Origin: Paracoccaceae bacterium
Lineage (GTDB): Bacteria; Pseudomonadota; Alphaproteobacteria; Rhodobacterales; Rhodobacteraceae
DNA length: 64,000 nt
NCBI GenBank assembly: GCA_019090795.1
Contig: JAHRVG010000022.1
Coordinates: 1 to 64,000, forward strand
Direction of reading: 5' to 3'
Shown: positions 30,937 to 41,091 of the stretch, piece after piece
Layout: each line of letters begins with the position of its first letter
Position numbering within the stretch: position 1 is the stretch's first letter
Position numbers and translations under genes: made by a program
The notes under the pieces: generated by a model
What the model saw: only the letters and a program-made list of their open reading frames with translations
Told to the model about the DNA's origin: nothing
Database searches by the model: none

Positions 30937-31344
30937 ATGAAAATGATCAAGGTTCTGTTATTGTTGTTCGTCGCCGGAGGGCTTGGCGGCCTGACCAGTG
31001 GCCTCTTGGTTTGGGCGTTGGGTAACGGCGGCATCACCCCCGCAACCGGTTTCAACATGGTGCCGGAATTTACCTTGCGCTGGATCGGGGGGCGGGTTTT
31101 TGCCAGCGGCCTATGGGGGATCATCTTCTTAATCCCGATTTACATAAACAAAGCAATCCTGAAGGGGGCCGTTCTGGGCATTCTGCCTTGGCTGTCCAGT
31201 ATCCTGATCATCTTCCCCTACCGAATGCATGTGGGGTGGTTTGGGCTGGAGATGGGCTATGGCACGCCAATCTGGACGTTGTTTTTCGGGGTGGTCTGGG
31301 GCGTGACCGGCACAGTGTTCCTGTCCCGGTTTGCCCGCCGGTAA
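30937..31344 (+). CDS. hypothetical multi-TM membrane protein
   Basis: Four hydrophobic segments; no family recognised. Confidence 0.6.
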   Translation: MKMIKVLLLLFVAGGLGGLTSGLLVWALGNGGITPATGFNMVPEFTLRWIGGRVFASGLWGIIFLIPIYINKAILKGAVLGILPWLSSILIIFPYRMHVGWFGLEMGYGTPIWTLFFGVVWGVTGTVFLSRFARR

Positions 31345-31350
31345 AGCAGA

Positions 31351-32943
31351 TCACCCGAATACAAAGTGATCCGCGGTTAGATCGGCCACATCAACGCCGC
31401 GCAATTCGATGTAGATATTTGCAATTTCGAAATCGCCGGAATACCAGGTGATCCGAGCATCGCCGTCCGTGTCACTGCCTAGGGTCAGGCTTGTTATTGA
31501 CAGGCCTTTGATTTCGGTGAAATCCATCTGGTCTTCGGCAATGTTGAAATCCTCGACAATATCGTTAACTGGCCCCCCGCCCACCCCGTAGAGCAGTTCC
31601 GGGTCGGATTCCTTATAGATCAGCGTGTCGGATCCGGCCCCGAGCCAGATGAAATTGGTGCCGGAATCGCCGAACACCAGATCATCGCCATCCGTGCCGA
31701 ACAGCACTTCGTTATATTCGCCGCCAATATATCCAGCGCGGCCCCGGTCGTCGCCGATGTCGATACGACTGCCGTCGAGGATTTTGAAATTTTGCGGGGT
31801 CCAATATCCGGCGGAAAAGGACAATTCCTCGATCGTCCATTTCGGGCCTTTGAACTGGTTTTCAATAGTCACAGAGCCAAGGCCGTCGTCGCTTGTCATT
31901 ACCATGTTCAACCCGTCACGAATAAATGACAGGCGGGCGTACGCTTCTCCGGTGCTGCCGCTGGAAGGACCGTAATAGTCGTGCAGAACCAGAACGTCCT
32001 GATTGCCCCAGCTTGGTCTTTCGCCATTATCGCGGATGGTATCGTGGCCAGCGGTGTCGAGTGATCCAAGTCCGTCAATGTCATAATCGTAGCGATAGAT
32101 GTCACCGCCTTTGCCGCCAAACATCCTGTCGTCTCCACGCCCGCCTGACAGGGTGTCATTACCAGCGCCGCCAAACAGCCTGTCGTTGCCATCCTGACCA
32201 TAGAGAACATCGTTGTCCTCGCCCCCATAGCCTTTGTCGTTGCCGTTCTCCAGATAGATGTAATCAGAGCCGGAGCCCCCCTCAACCCTGTCGCCGCCAG
32301 TACCGCCGTAAATGCGGTCATTATCCGCACCACCCTTGATCGTATCACGGCCCTTGCCGCCAAATAGTAAGTCGTTGCCGTCGCCCCCGTCTATGAAATC
32401 CCAGCGTCCGTTGCCGGTGATGAAATCATCGCCCGCAAATCCAAACAGAGAATCCCCCTTGTTGGTGCCAGCCACAATATCAGCCAGATCCGATCCCATC
32501 CCCGATGCCGCCAGCGCATAGATGATACCCCCCGCCTGAAGGGTTTCCACTGCCTCACCATCGAAATGGTCTTTGATGGTGATTTCATAAGAGGGTTTTG
32601 AAGGTTTGCGAAAGCGGTGTGGCTTATAGGGGGTTACGATAAAGAGATCATCGCCATCGCGCAGGGCGCTGGCATAGCGCAGATAGCCAAGCGAGGCAGA
32701 TGCCACCAGTGCCCCCGCATTTACAATACTGTCAAAGCCGCCATCCAGACCGTTGTCGTCGATGATATAGCTATGTCTGGGGTCTGCGCCGATCTGTTCT
32801 GTTAGATCATATATGTCATTGCCATCGCCACCGGACATGAAATCAGGTTGTTCGTAGCCGGTAATGCCATAGGAAAGGAATACATCGTCCCCACTGGTGC
32901 CAAACAGGGTATCGGTATGTGTTGTTCCGGTAATCGTGGCCAT
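31351..32943 (-). CDS. RTX-type calcium-binding protein (hemolysin-type repeats)
   Basis: GGxGxDxxx nonapeptides, e.g. GGDGNDLLFGGKGRDTIKGGADNDRIYGGTGGDRVEGGSGSDYI; start likely MATITGTTHTDTLFGTSGDD. Confidence 0.9.
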   Translation of the reverse strand: MATITGTTHTDTLFGTSGDDVFLSYGITGYEQPDFMSGGDGNDIYDLTEQIGADPRHSYIIDDNGLDGGFDSIVNAGALVASASLGYLRYASALRDGDDLFIVTPYKPHRFRKPSKPSYEITIKDHFDGEAVETLQAGGIIYALAASGMGSDLADIVAGTNKGDSLFGFAGDDFITGNGRWDFIDGGDGNDLLFGGKGRDTIKGGADNDRIYGGTGGDRVEGGSGSDYIYLENGNDKGYGGEDNDVLYGQDGNDRLFGGAGNDTLSGGRGDDRMFGGKGGDIYRYDYDIDGLGSLDTAGHDTIRDNGERPSWGNQDVLVLHDYYGPSSGSTGEAYARLSFIRDGLNMVMTSDDGLGSVTIENQFKGPKWTIEELSFSAGYWTPQNFKILDGSRIDIGDDRGRAGYIGGEYNEVLFGTDGDDLVFGDSGTNFIWLGAGSDTLIYKESDPELLYGVGGGPVNDIVEDFNIAEDQMDFTEIKGLSITSLTLGSDTDGDARITWYSGDFEIANIYIELRGVDVADLTADHFVFG

Positions 32944-33308
32944 TGAATGCTCCTGCATGCAGATACTTGGCTTGCAAGGTGCGCGGAGTAGGGCCTTTTG
33001 TCTATAAACATTGGTCATAAACCGGTTTTTTAGCGGATCGTCGCATATGGGCGAGGTGTGCTTTCCAATGAGGCTATTTACGCCAAGGGATGTCGATTGG
33101 GCTTGGCAGTGATTATCGGAGGGCGGGGACTGTGCGAAAGAGAACAGCAAATAGTTTTCGATATTTTGTCAAAAATTCGAAACAGTGAGTTTCTAAATCT
33201 CGCTACATTTTGACACAATTTGGCCTCATTATAGCGTGATTTTGGACACATTAGGCCAGCTTGTGGGAAGTAGGCCTGAATTTTAACGTATTTCAAAGGA
33301 ATGCTGCG

Positions 33309-34601
33309 ATGACTGGCGTAATAGAAATAGACGATTGCCCAACCCATGATCTAACGACCATGGACATGATCCTGCAGGGGGATGTGTCAGTTCTGATTTC
33401 GATTACCGAACTTGGCGATGGTAGTCTAGAGTTTTTCGTCGAAGTGCCTGACGAAGGCGGCTCTATTGCAGATTTGCGGGGGCTGTTTTTCGATTTCGCC
33501 GATGCAAGCATAATCGACAGCCTGTCGGTGCAGGGGGCTGATATTACCGGCAGTGCATTCGGGGACGAAAGTATCCTTGATCTCGGTCATGGAATGAACA
33601 TGAACGGCGAGGCCTCTAGTGAAACTGGAGCCTTTGACGGCGGCATTTCCTTTGGCACGCCGGGTGCGGGTGCTGATGATATTCAGGGACTGACGTTTTC
33701 CCTGACCAGCGATGCTCGTGATCTGACAATAGATGATTTTTCCGGCCAGACATTCGGCGCGCGGCTGACTTCGGTGAGCGAAATCGACGGAGACCGCGAG
33801 GATTCAATCAAATTGGTCGATACTGCCCCAGAGATTTACTACTGCGATGACGATGCTGAAGGTAGTGAGGCGGGCGCCGAAGCTGGATATGCAGGCATAT
33901 TGGCAAGTGATGCGGAAGTTTTGCCCCAAACTGATAACAACGAACAAGATGACCCTGAACCCCCCGAAGCCGATTGCGAGTTTGTGGTTGAGGGCGATGT
34001 CAATGTTTCCGTTTCTATGACGGAACTTGAAGATGGCAACATGAAATTCGACCTGAAAGTATTGGGTGATGAGGGGGATGTTGGCGATCTCAGAGGGCTG
34101 TTTTTCAACTTTGGCGACGAAAGCTTGCTTGGGGGTCTCAGCGTTGAGGGCGAGGACGTTACCGGAGAGAAATTCGAGGCGGATGGCGTTACCGATCTTG
34201 GCAACGGCGTTAATATGAAAGGTGACGGAGTTAATGATAATGGTGCCTTTGATGGCGGTGTTTCATTTGGCACGCCGGGTATTGGCGCGGATGATATTCA
34301 GGAAACGTCCTTTATTCTATCCCACGAAGATGTCGCTTTAACGGTTGATGATTTTGCCGGCCAGCCTTTCGGTCTGCGACTGACGTCGGTTGGCGAGGAG
34401 GATGGTGAACGCGAAGAATCGGTCAAGTTGTTGGGGAGTTGCCCTGAAGATGAAAAAGACCCGGACGACTGCGAGGAGCCGAAAGACGATATCTGGAGTG
34501 CCTTGTTGAATACCGATGAAACGCAGGACGATGAAAACTGCGATAAAACATACGGTGAGGATGAGGAAGAAGAGGACGATATGTACCTAGAGTTGATGTA
34601 A
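33309..34601 (+). CDS. acidic protein of two tandem homologous domains (about 150 aa each) with Glu/Asp-rich tail
   Basis: Repeated DLRGLFF(D/N)F...LSV(Q/E)G.D(I/V)TG...GAFDGG(I/V)SFGTPG.GADDIQ...DDF(S/A)GQ.FG.RLTSV blocks. Confidence 0.75.
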   Translation: MTGVIEIDDCPTHDLTTMDMILQGDVSVLISITELGDGSLEFFVEVPDEGGSIADLRGLFFDFADASIIDSLSVQGADITGSAFGDESILDLGHGMNMNGEASSETGAFDGGISFGTPGAGADDIQGLTFSLTSDARDLTIDDFSGQTFGARLTSVSEIDGDREDSIKLVDTAPEIYYCDDDAEGSEAGAEAGYAGILASDAEVLPQTDNNEQDDPEPPEADCEFVVEGDVNVSVSMTELEDGNMKFDLKVLGDEGDVGDLRGLFFNFGDESLLGGLSVEGEDVTGEKFEADGVTDLGNGVNMKGDGVNDNGAFDGGVSFGTPGIGADDIQETSFILSHEDVALTVDDFAGQPFGLRLTSVGEEDGEREESVKLLGSCPEDEKDPDDCEEPKDDIWSALLNTDETQDDENCDKTYGEDEEEEDDMYLELM

Positions 34602-34608
34602 CTCTGGT

Positions 34609-34637
34609 TCAGGCGCGGGGTGCAATCCCGCGCCTGA
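34609..34637. terminator. bidirectional hairpin between convergent genes
   Basis: TCAGGCGCGGG-GTGCAAT-CCCGCGCCTGA, 11-bp perfect stem. Confidence 0.65.
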
Positions 34638-34660
34638 TGCACGATTTCTTGTGAAAGGTG

Positions 34661-35503
34661 CTAATGCGCCATCAAGATCGGGATGTCGCTTTCTTTCATC
34701 ATATCGCGGGTGGCACCGCCAAACAAAAACTCGCGCAGGGGCGAGTGGCCATAGCCGCCCATCACAATCAGGCTGGCTTTCAACTCGCGGGCCTGATCAA
34801 GGATCATTTCGGACATGCGATCACCCGTGTGGGCCACGACCTTGATGTCAACATTGATCCGGTGACGCGACAGAAATGTGCCGATGTCCTTGGCGATTTC
34901 CTCGTGGCGCTCTGCGTCTTGATCTTTGGAGACAATCACAACATCGACGGCATCCGCTGATACCAGCAGCGGGAGCGCCATTTTAGTGGCGCGCAGTGAT
35001 TGCTCGGAACCATCCCACGCGATGACAGCGCGGGTTTCTGGCATTTCAGAGATGTTTTCAGGAACGATCAGAACCGGGCATTGCTCTGCAAATAACGCCC
35101 CCTCAGTAATGCGTTCGTCGGTTTCAGTGCGTTCCGGGCCATAGGGGCGCGGCAATACGGTGATGTCCACATAGCGCGCGGTTTGGTTCATCAAGGCTGG
35201 TAATTCATCCCGGTTCAGGATTGCCGTTTCGACCGTATAGAGAATGCCCTCCTTGGCTAGCATGTCGCGCGCCTCTTTCTGGCGTTCTTCAGCCCTTTGG
35301 GTGACGGCCGCGCGTTCTTCTGGGTTTATCGTCTCGGGAAATACTGCAAAAGGATATCCAACACCGGATACCACAGTCATGAAAGCCGGGCACAATACAT
35401 GCAGGTGGCCTTGTGATTCCCGGGTCATTTCAACCGCGTGCGCAAATGCCGCACCGGAGGTCTCTTTGCTGTCCCAAATGGTAAGTACTGATTTATACAA
35501 CAT
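34661..35503 (-). CDS. universal stress protein
   Basis: [17 protein letters not shown]...[20 protein letters not shown]...[25 protein letters not shown]. Confidence 0.9.
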   Translation of the reverse strand: MLYKSVLTIWDSKETSGAAFAHAVEMTRESQGHLHVLCPAFMTVVSGVGYPFAVFPETINPEERAAVTQRAEERQKEARDMLAKEGILYTVETAILNRDELPALMNQTARYVDITVLPRPYGPERTETDERITEGALFAEQCPVLIVPENISEMPETRAVIAWDGSEQSLRATKMALPLLVSADAVDVVIVSKDQDAERHEEIAKDIGTFLSRHRINVDIKVVAHTGDRMSEMILDQARELKASLIVMGGYGHSPLREFLFGGATRDMMKESDIPILMAH

Positions 35504-35562
35504 TTTTCTTTATCCTTTTGTTACCGCGACTATCAAACTAATGTGTAACCTGTACCCGCTCA

Positions 35563-35576
35563 TTGATCTAGATCAA
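35563..35576. promoter_or_regulatory. FNR/FnrL box upstream of ccoN
   Basis: TTGAT-CTAG-ATCAA, exact consensus palindrome, about 61 nt upstream of the ccoN ATG. Confidence 0.92.
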
Positions 35577-35636
35577 GGTGGAATATTTGTACTCTGTTGC
35601 AAAACGCAACCACACAGGAACGCATGGGACTCAACT

Positions 35637-37247
35637 ATGGACTACATAAAACTACTTATCTTTGGCTTAATCGCCTTGTTCGCTGCAATGGCAGCGAATT
35701 TTGCACATGATTTACCGTATCTCGTACACAGCCTTATTATTATGGCCGTGGGGGCAATTTTCTTTTTGCGCACATTGCGCGGCATTGGCAACGCGCCTGT
35801 TCCGGTTCCGACCGGATATCAGGACGACGTTGTTCGCGCAGGCGTAATCGCGACTACTTTTTGGGGTGTAGTCGGTTTTCTCGCAGGCACCTACATTGCT
35901 TTTCAACTTGCATTTCCCGAATTGAATCTCGGTCTATCCCTGACCAGCTTTGGTCGTTTGCGGCCTTTGCACACCTCGGCTGTGATTTTTGCATTCGGTG
36001 GTAACGCCTTGATTGCAACGTCGTTTTATGTGGTTCAACGGACATCAGCAGCGCGCCTTTGGGGCGGTAATCTTGGTTGGTTCGTGTTTTGGGGCTATCA
36101 GTTGTTCATCGTTCTGGCGGCTACCGGTTATATACTGGGCGCGACCCAGTCCAAAGAATATGCGGAACCAGAATGGTACACCGACATTTGGCTGACAATT
36201 GTCTGGGTGGCCTATCTAATTGTGTTTTTGGGAACGATTGTGAAACGTAAAGAGCCGCATATCTATGTGGCCAACTGGTTCTATCTGTCGTTCATCGTAA
36301 CAATTGCGATGCTACATCTGGTGAACAATATGTCCGTTCCGGTGTCGATCTTTGGTTCTAAATCGGTTCAGGTGTTTTCTGGGGTTCAGGACGCACTGAC
36401 CCAGTGGTGGTACGGCCACAATGCAGTTGGCTTTTTCCTGACGGCGGGTTTCCTTGGGATGATGTACTATTTCGTACCAAAACAGGCGAATAAGCCGGTG
36501 TTTTCGTACAAACTGTCGATCATTCACTTCTGGGCGCTGATCTTTCTGTACATCTGGGCTGGCCCACACCACTTGCATTACACCGCATTGCCGGATTGGG
36601 CGCAAACTCTTGGTATGGTGTTCTCCATCGTGCTTTGGATGCCGAGTTGGGGCGGTATGATCAACGGTCTGATGACGCTGTCCGGTGCTTGGGATAAACT
36701 GCGGACTGATCCAATTCTGCGGATGATGGTTATCTCGCTGGCGTTCTATGGCATGTCTACATTTGAAGGTCCGATGATGGCCATCAAAGTTGTGAACTCG
36801 CTGTCGCATTACACCGACTGGACAATCGGGCACGTGCACTCCGGTGCATTGGGCTGGAATGGTATGATTACCTTCTCGGCGCTCTACTTCCTGACACCTC
36901 GTCTGTGGGGGCGTACCGCGCTCTATTCATCCAAACTGGTGAACTACCATTTCTGGTTGGCCACAATCGGCATCGTGTTCTACGCGTCCTCCATGTGGGT
37001 GACGGGTATCATGGAAGGCCTGATGTGGCGTGAAGTGGATGCGCAGGGTTTCCTCGTGAACTCTTTCGCTGACACAGTTGCCGCGAAATTCCCGATGTAT
37101 GTTGTGCGTGGGTTGGGCGGGGTTATGTACCTGTCGGGTGCGCTGATCATGACCTACAACCTGTGGCAAACTGCCAGAGGTAAGGGCGCGGCGGAATCCG
37201 CATCAAACGAAGCCATTGCAGCACATGCTGCTGTACCAGCGGAATAG
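35637..37247 (+). CDS. ccoN: cbb3-type cytochrome c oxidase subunit I
   Basis: [30 protein letters not shown]...[27 protein letters not shown]; start MDYIKLL at 35637. Confidence 0.96.
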   Translation: MDYIKLLIFGLIALFAAMAANFAHDLPYLVHSLIIMAVGAIFFLRTLRGIGNAPVPVPTGYQDDVVRAGVIATTFWGVVGFLAGTYIAFQLAFPELNLGLSLTSFGRLRPLHTSAVIFAFGGNALIATSFYVVQRTSAARLWGGNLGWFVFWGYQLFIVLAATGYILGATQSKEYAEPEWYTDIWLTIVWVAYLIVFLGTIVKRKEPHIYVANWFYLSFIVTIAMLHLVNNMSVPVSIFGSKSVQVFSGVQDALTQWWYGHNAVGFFLTAGFLGMMYYFVPKQANKPVFSYKLSIIHFWALIFLYIWAGPHHLHYTALPDWAQTLGMVFSIVLWMPSWGGMINGLMTLSGAWDKLRTDPILRMMVISLAFYGMSTFEGPMMAIKVVNSLSHYTDWTIGHVHSGALGWNGMITFSALYFLTPRLWGRTALYSSKLVNYHFWLATIGIVFYASSMWVTGIMEGLMWREVDAQGFLVNSFADTVAAKFPMYVVRGLGGVMYLSGALIMTYNLWQTARGKGAAESASNEAIAAHAAVPAE

Positions 37248-37256
37248 GAGGGCGAT

Positions 37257-37985
37257 ATGTCACTTTTCAATAAACACAAAGCAGTCGAGACAAACGCTTC
37301 CCTTCTGCTGGCTCTTAGCTTCGTCGTGGTTACAGTTGGCGGGGTGGTGGAAATCGCGCCTCTGTTCTACCTCGACAATACAATTGAGAAGGTGGAGGGC
37401 ATGCGTCCCTACACTCCTCTCGAACTCAAGGGGCGCGACATCTATGTGCGTGAAGGCTGCTATGTCTGTCACTCCCAGATGATCCGTCCATTGCGTGACG
37501 AGGTGGAGCGCTATGGGCATTACTCGCTCGCAGTGGAATCGTCTTACGATCATCCGTTCCAGTGGGGATCAAAGCGGACCGGGCCGGATTTGGCGCGGGT
37601 GGGTTCACGCTATTCAGATGAATGGCATGTGGACCACCTGACTGATCCACGTTCTGTTGTGCCGGTTTCCATCATGCCGACATACGGTTTTCTTTCGGAT
37701 GTGAAAATCACCGAACTGGACATCGAGGCCTTGTTGAAAACCCACCGCATGGTAGGGGTTCCCTATACTGACGAGATGATCGAAAACGCTGCCGCCGACC
37801 TGTTTGTACAGGCCGATCCGGATGCGGATTACGATGGCTTGCAGGAACGCTATTCGGAGAGCGCGCAAGTGCGTAACTTCGATGGTCAGGACGGGGTCAC
37901 GGAAATGGATGCGCTGGTCGCGTATTTGCAAATGCTGGGCACGCTGGTTGATTTTTCAACCTTCACGCCTGTGGCAAACCGTTAA
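37257..37985 (+). CDS. ccoO: cbb3-type cytochrome c oxidase subunit II
   Basis: [32 protein letters not shown]. Confidence 0.96.
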   Translation: MSLFNKHKAVETNASLLLALSFVVVTVGGVVEIAPLFYLDNTIEKVEGMRPYTPLELKGRDIYVREGCYVCHSQMIRPLRDEVERYGHYSLAVESSYDHPFQWGSKRTGPDLARVGSRYSDEWHVDHLTDPRSVVPVSIMPTYGFLSDVKITELDIEALLKTHRMVGVPYTDEMIENAAADLFVQADPDADYDGLQERYSESAQVRNFDGQDGVTEMDALVAYLQMLGTLVDFSTFTPVANR

Positions 37986-37996
37986 GGGAGGGGAGC

Positions 37997-38203
37997 ATGG
38001 AATTTTATACTCTTCTACGCGAAATGGCTGACAGTTGGGGGTTACTTCTGTTGTTCGGCATCTTCATCGCTGTCGTCATAATGCTGTTTCGCCCCGGCGC
38101 GTCTGCATTGCATGCTGATGCGGCGATGATCCCATTGCGTGACGATACTATTGATCGCGAACAATCCCAACCCACTGCAAATCCGCAGGAGGAAGTAAAA
38201 TGA
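37997..38203 (+). CDS. ccoQ: cbb3-type cytochrome oxidase subunit IV (CcoQ)
   Basis: Single-TM small protein between ccoO and ccoP. Confidence 0.88.
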   Translation: MEFYTLLREMADSWGLLLLFGIFIAVVIMLFRPGASALHADAAMIPLRDDTIDREQSQPTANPQEEVK

Positions 38204-39063
38204 AAAAGAAGCAGAGAAAATCTGAAGAAGACTATCCAACCACAGGTCACGAATGGGATGGCATTCGCGAGTATGACAAACCGATGCCGCGCTGGTGGCT
38301 GAACACGTTGTATATCACGATTATCTGGGCCATCGGTTATTCGATTGCTTATCCCGCATGGCCATTGCTGAAAGAGGCAACACCCGGTTTGCTGGGCTGG
38401 TCCAGTCGTGGTGACGTTGCGGCTGAAATCTCAAGGGTGAACGCGCAAAACGCGGAAATCGAGACCAAACTGCTGGCCACCCCGCTAGAGAACATCGCCG
38501 CAGATGCCGATCTGTCGCGCTTTGCTTCTGCTGGTGGGGCTGCGGTTTTCCGGACTTACTGTGCGCAATGCCACGGCGAGGGCGCGCAGGGATTCAAGGG
38601 CTATCCCAACTTGCAAGACGATGACTGGCTCTGGGGCGGCGATATTGCCACGCTGGAAACCACTATCCGTCACGGCATACGCTTTGAAGCTGACGATGAC
38701 ACTCGTTTTTCCGAAATGCCGAAATTCGGTGAATTTATGGAACATGAAGAAATCGCCAGCATTGCCAATTTTGTCCGTTCCTTGTCTGGCAAAGAACATG
38801 ACGAAGCAGCAGCCGCAGCGGGCACCGAATTGTTTGCGGATAACTGCGCAAGCTGTCACGGCGAAACGGGTACCGGAGACCGTGAACAGGGCGCTCCGAA
38901 CCTGACCGATGCGATCTGGCTCTATGGGTCAAAAGAAGACGTGATTGAAAAGACCATCACCTATAGCCGCGCCGGTGTTATGCCTGCTTGGCAGGGCCGC
39001 ATTACCGATGCGCAGATCAGGCAGGTTGCCTTTTATGTGCACCAGCTTGGCGGCGGTGAATAA
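38200..39063 (+). CDS. ccoP: cbb3-type cytochrome c oxidase subunit III (diheme)
   Basis: Two CxxCH motifs (CAQCHGEG, CASCHGET), N-terminal HEWDGIREYDKPMPRWW. Confidence 0.96.
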   Translation: MKKKQRKSEEDYPTTGHEWDGIREYDKPMPRWWLNTLYITIIWAIGYSIAYPAWPLLKEATPGLLGWSSRGDVAAEISRVNAQNAEIETKLLATPLENIAADADLSRFASAGGAAVFRTYCAQCHGEGAQGFKGYPNLQDDDWLWGGDIATLETTIRHGIRFEADDDTRFSEMPKFGEFMEHEEIASIANFVRSLSGKEHDEAAAAAGTELFADNCASCHGETGTGDREQGAPNLTDAIWLYGSKEDVIEKTITYSRAGVMPAWQGRITDAQIRQVAFYVHQLGGGE

Positions 39064-39069
39064 AGGAAT

Positions 39070-39093
39070 GGTGTTCCGGTAAACCGGAACACC
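39070..39093 (+). terminator. first hairpin of tandem terminator after ccoP
   Basis: GGTGTTCCGG-TAAA-CCGGAACACC. Confidence 0.6.
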
Positions 39094-39096
39094 CTA

Positions 39097-39140
39097 CCGA
39101 TCCCGCACCCTGTTCAAGGCACGGGATCGGCACTTTTTTT
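39097..39140 (+). terminator. intrinsic terminator of ccoNOQP
   Basis: CCGATCCCG...CGGGATCGG stem followed by CAC and T7. Confidence 0.82.
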
Positions 39141-39207
39141 GAAATTTCGCACAGACACGCTATAGTTATGGCAGCGATTTGTCGCGCAAGCAGGATATGG
39201 TAGTTCC

Positions 39208-40623
39208 ATGAGCTCTGACAACGAAGAACAGCATCGCCTGTTTGAATACAGCGAACCGGTTTTCCCTCAACGGGTCAAAGGCTGGTTCCGGTCGCTCAAG
39301 TGGTGGCTGATGTTTCTTACGCTGGGCGTTTACTATGTCACCCCGTGGCTGCGCTGGGATCGGGGCACCAGCCTGCCGGATCAGGCGGTGTTGGTGGATT
39401 TAGCCAATGCTCGGCTGTATTTCTTTTGGATCGAAGTCTGGCCGCATGAGTTCTATTTCATCGCCGGATTGCTGATCATGGCGGGGCTTGGGTTGTTCCT
39501 GTTTACCTCGGCACTGGGCCGTGTCTGGTGTGGCTATGCCTGCCCGCAGACTGTCTGGACCGATCTGTTTATTTTGGTCGAACGCTGGGTAGAAGGCGAC
39601 CGTAATGCCCGTATCCGTCTGCTGCGTGCCAAGTGGGATTTCGCCAAATTGCGCAAGCGCCTGACCAAATGGACGCTGTGGATGCTGATCTCCATTTCCA
39701 CGGGCGGGGCTTGGGTGTTCTATTTTGCCGATGCCCCGACGCTGCTGGTGGATTTGGTGACGGGTAATGCCGCCTTTGTCGCCTATGGCACCATCGCGGT
39801 CATGGCGGTGGTTACCTTCATTTTCGGCGGCTTCATGCGCGAGCAAATCTGCACCTATATGTGCCCGTGGCCGCGTATTCAGGCGGCGATGATGGATGAG
39901 CATTCGCTCACGGTTTCTTATCGCGCTTGGCGCGGTGAGCCGCGTGGCAAAAAGGGCAAGGCCGAAGGGGATTGTATCGACTGTATGGCCTGTGTGAACG
40001 TCTGCCCGCAGGGCATCGATATTCGTGACGGCCAGCAAGTGGAATGTATCACCTGCGCCCTGTGTATCGACGCTTGCGATGAAATCATGGAACGTATCGG
40101 TAAACCGCGCGGCCTGATTGATTATTGCGCACTCAGCGACGAAGAAAGCGAGCGCGAAGGTAAAGACGTTATTCCCGTTTGGAAGCATATTCTGCGCCTG
40201 CGTAACATCATCTATGTGTCGATTTGGAGCATCATTGGTATTGCCCTTGTCGTGATGCTGTTCATCCGTTCGGATTTCGGCGTCTCGATCCGCCCAGAAC
40301 GCAACCCGCGCTTTGTAACCTTGTCAGACGGCACCATTCGCAACGCCTATGATTTGCGGCTGTCCAACCAGACTGGCGATCCGCGCAGCTTTCATATCTC
40401 GGTCAAGGCTGATGATCCGCTACGTCTGGAATTGCAGGGACAAAATGTGCTGAGTATCGTGGTGCCTGCGGATAAAACCATTCACCAGCGGGCGTATCTG
40501 TTTGCTAAGCAGGGCTATGGGGCATCTGAAGCGGAGAGTTCTTCCGTGCGGTTCTGGATTGAAGAAATAGCCAGTGGCGAGCGCACCAGCGTCGACACCG
40601 TATTTTCCGGAGACACCCGATGA
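39208..40623 (+). CDS. ccoG: cytochrome c oxidase accessory protein CcoG (RdxA/FixG)
   Basis: CGYACPQTVWTDLF, CIDCMACVNVCPQGIDIRDGQQVECITCALCIDACD. Confidence 0.95.
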   Translation: MSSDNEEQHRLFEYSEPVFPQRVKGWFRSLKWWLMFLTLGVYYVTPWLRWDRGTSLPDQAVLVDLANARLYFFWIEVWPHEFYFIAGLLIMAGLGLFLFTSALGRVWCGYACPQTVWTDLFILVERWVEGDRNARIRLLRAKWDFAKLRKRLTKWTLWMLISISTGGAWVFYFADAPTLLVDLVTGNAAFVAYGTIAVMAVVTFIFGGFMREQICTYMCPWPRIQAAMMDEHSLTVSYRAWRGEPRGKKGKAEGDCIDCMACVNVCPQGIDIRDGQQVECITCALCIDACDEIMERIGKPRGLIDYCALSDEESEREGKDVIPVWKHILRLRNIIYVSIWSIIGIALVVMLFIRSDFGVSIRPERNPRFVTLSDGTIRNAYDLRLSNQTGDPRSFHISVKADDPLRLELQGQNVLSIVVPADKTIHQRAYLFAKQGYGASEAESSSVRFWIEEIASGERTSVDTVFSGDTR

Positions 40624-41087
40624 GTGATACGCGCACAGCCTCGCAACGCACGGGGCGCAAAGTTCTGTTTCTGTTTCTTGGGGCCTTTGGGATCATAGTT
40701 GCGGCAAATATGACGCTGTTGTATTCTGCCATCGGGTCTTGGCCGGGGTTGGAATCGCGCAATGCCTATGTGGACTCGCTGGGATTTCAGGACCGTCGCG
40801 AGGCGCAGGTAGCGCTGAACTGGGTGGCGGATGTGTCTTATCAGCAGAGCGATGTGGTTCTGCGTCTGCGGGATGGGGCGGGCAAAGCTGTGTCTTTGCA
40901 AGAACTGGTCGTTGTAGTCGGTCGCGCCACCTATGACCGCGAAGACCGCATTGTAGAGCTGAGCACCTTTCAGGATAGCTATCGCGGTGGCACCGATTTG
41001 GCGCCGGGCAACTGGCAGGTAAAGGTTTCCGCGATCAGCTTTGCGGGCGAGAAGTTTCGCCAGCGTTTGTCTTTGATTGTGAAGTAG
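40620..41087 (+). CDS. ccoH: FixH/CcoH family protein
   Basis: FixH-like N-terminal TM and ESRNAYVDSLGFQDRREAQ; ATGA overlap with ccoG. Confidence 0.9.
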   Translation: MSDTRTASQRTGRKVLFLFLGAFGIIVAANMTLLYSAIGSWPGLESRNAYVDSLGFQDRREAQVALNWVADVSYQQSDVVLRLRDGAGKAVSLQELVVVVGRATYDREDRIVELSTFQDSYRGGTDLAPGNWQVKVSAISFAGEKFRQRLSLIVK

Positions 41088-41091
41088 TGCC

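Noticed and set aside
31600-32940. Possible CRISPR or DNA tandem array
   Set aside because: Periodicity is the 27-nt codon-level RTX nonapeptide repeat with degenerate nucleotides, not identical direct repeats with spacers.
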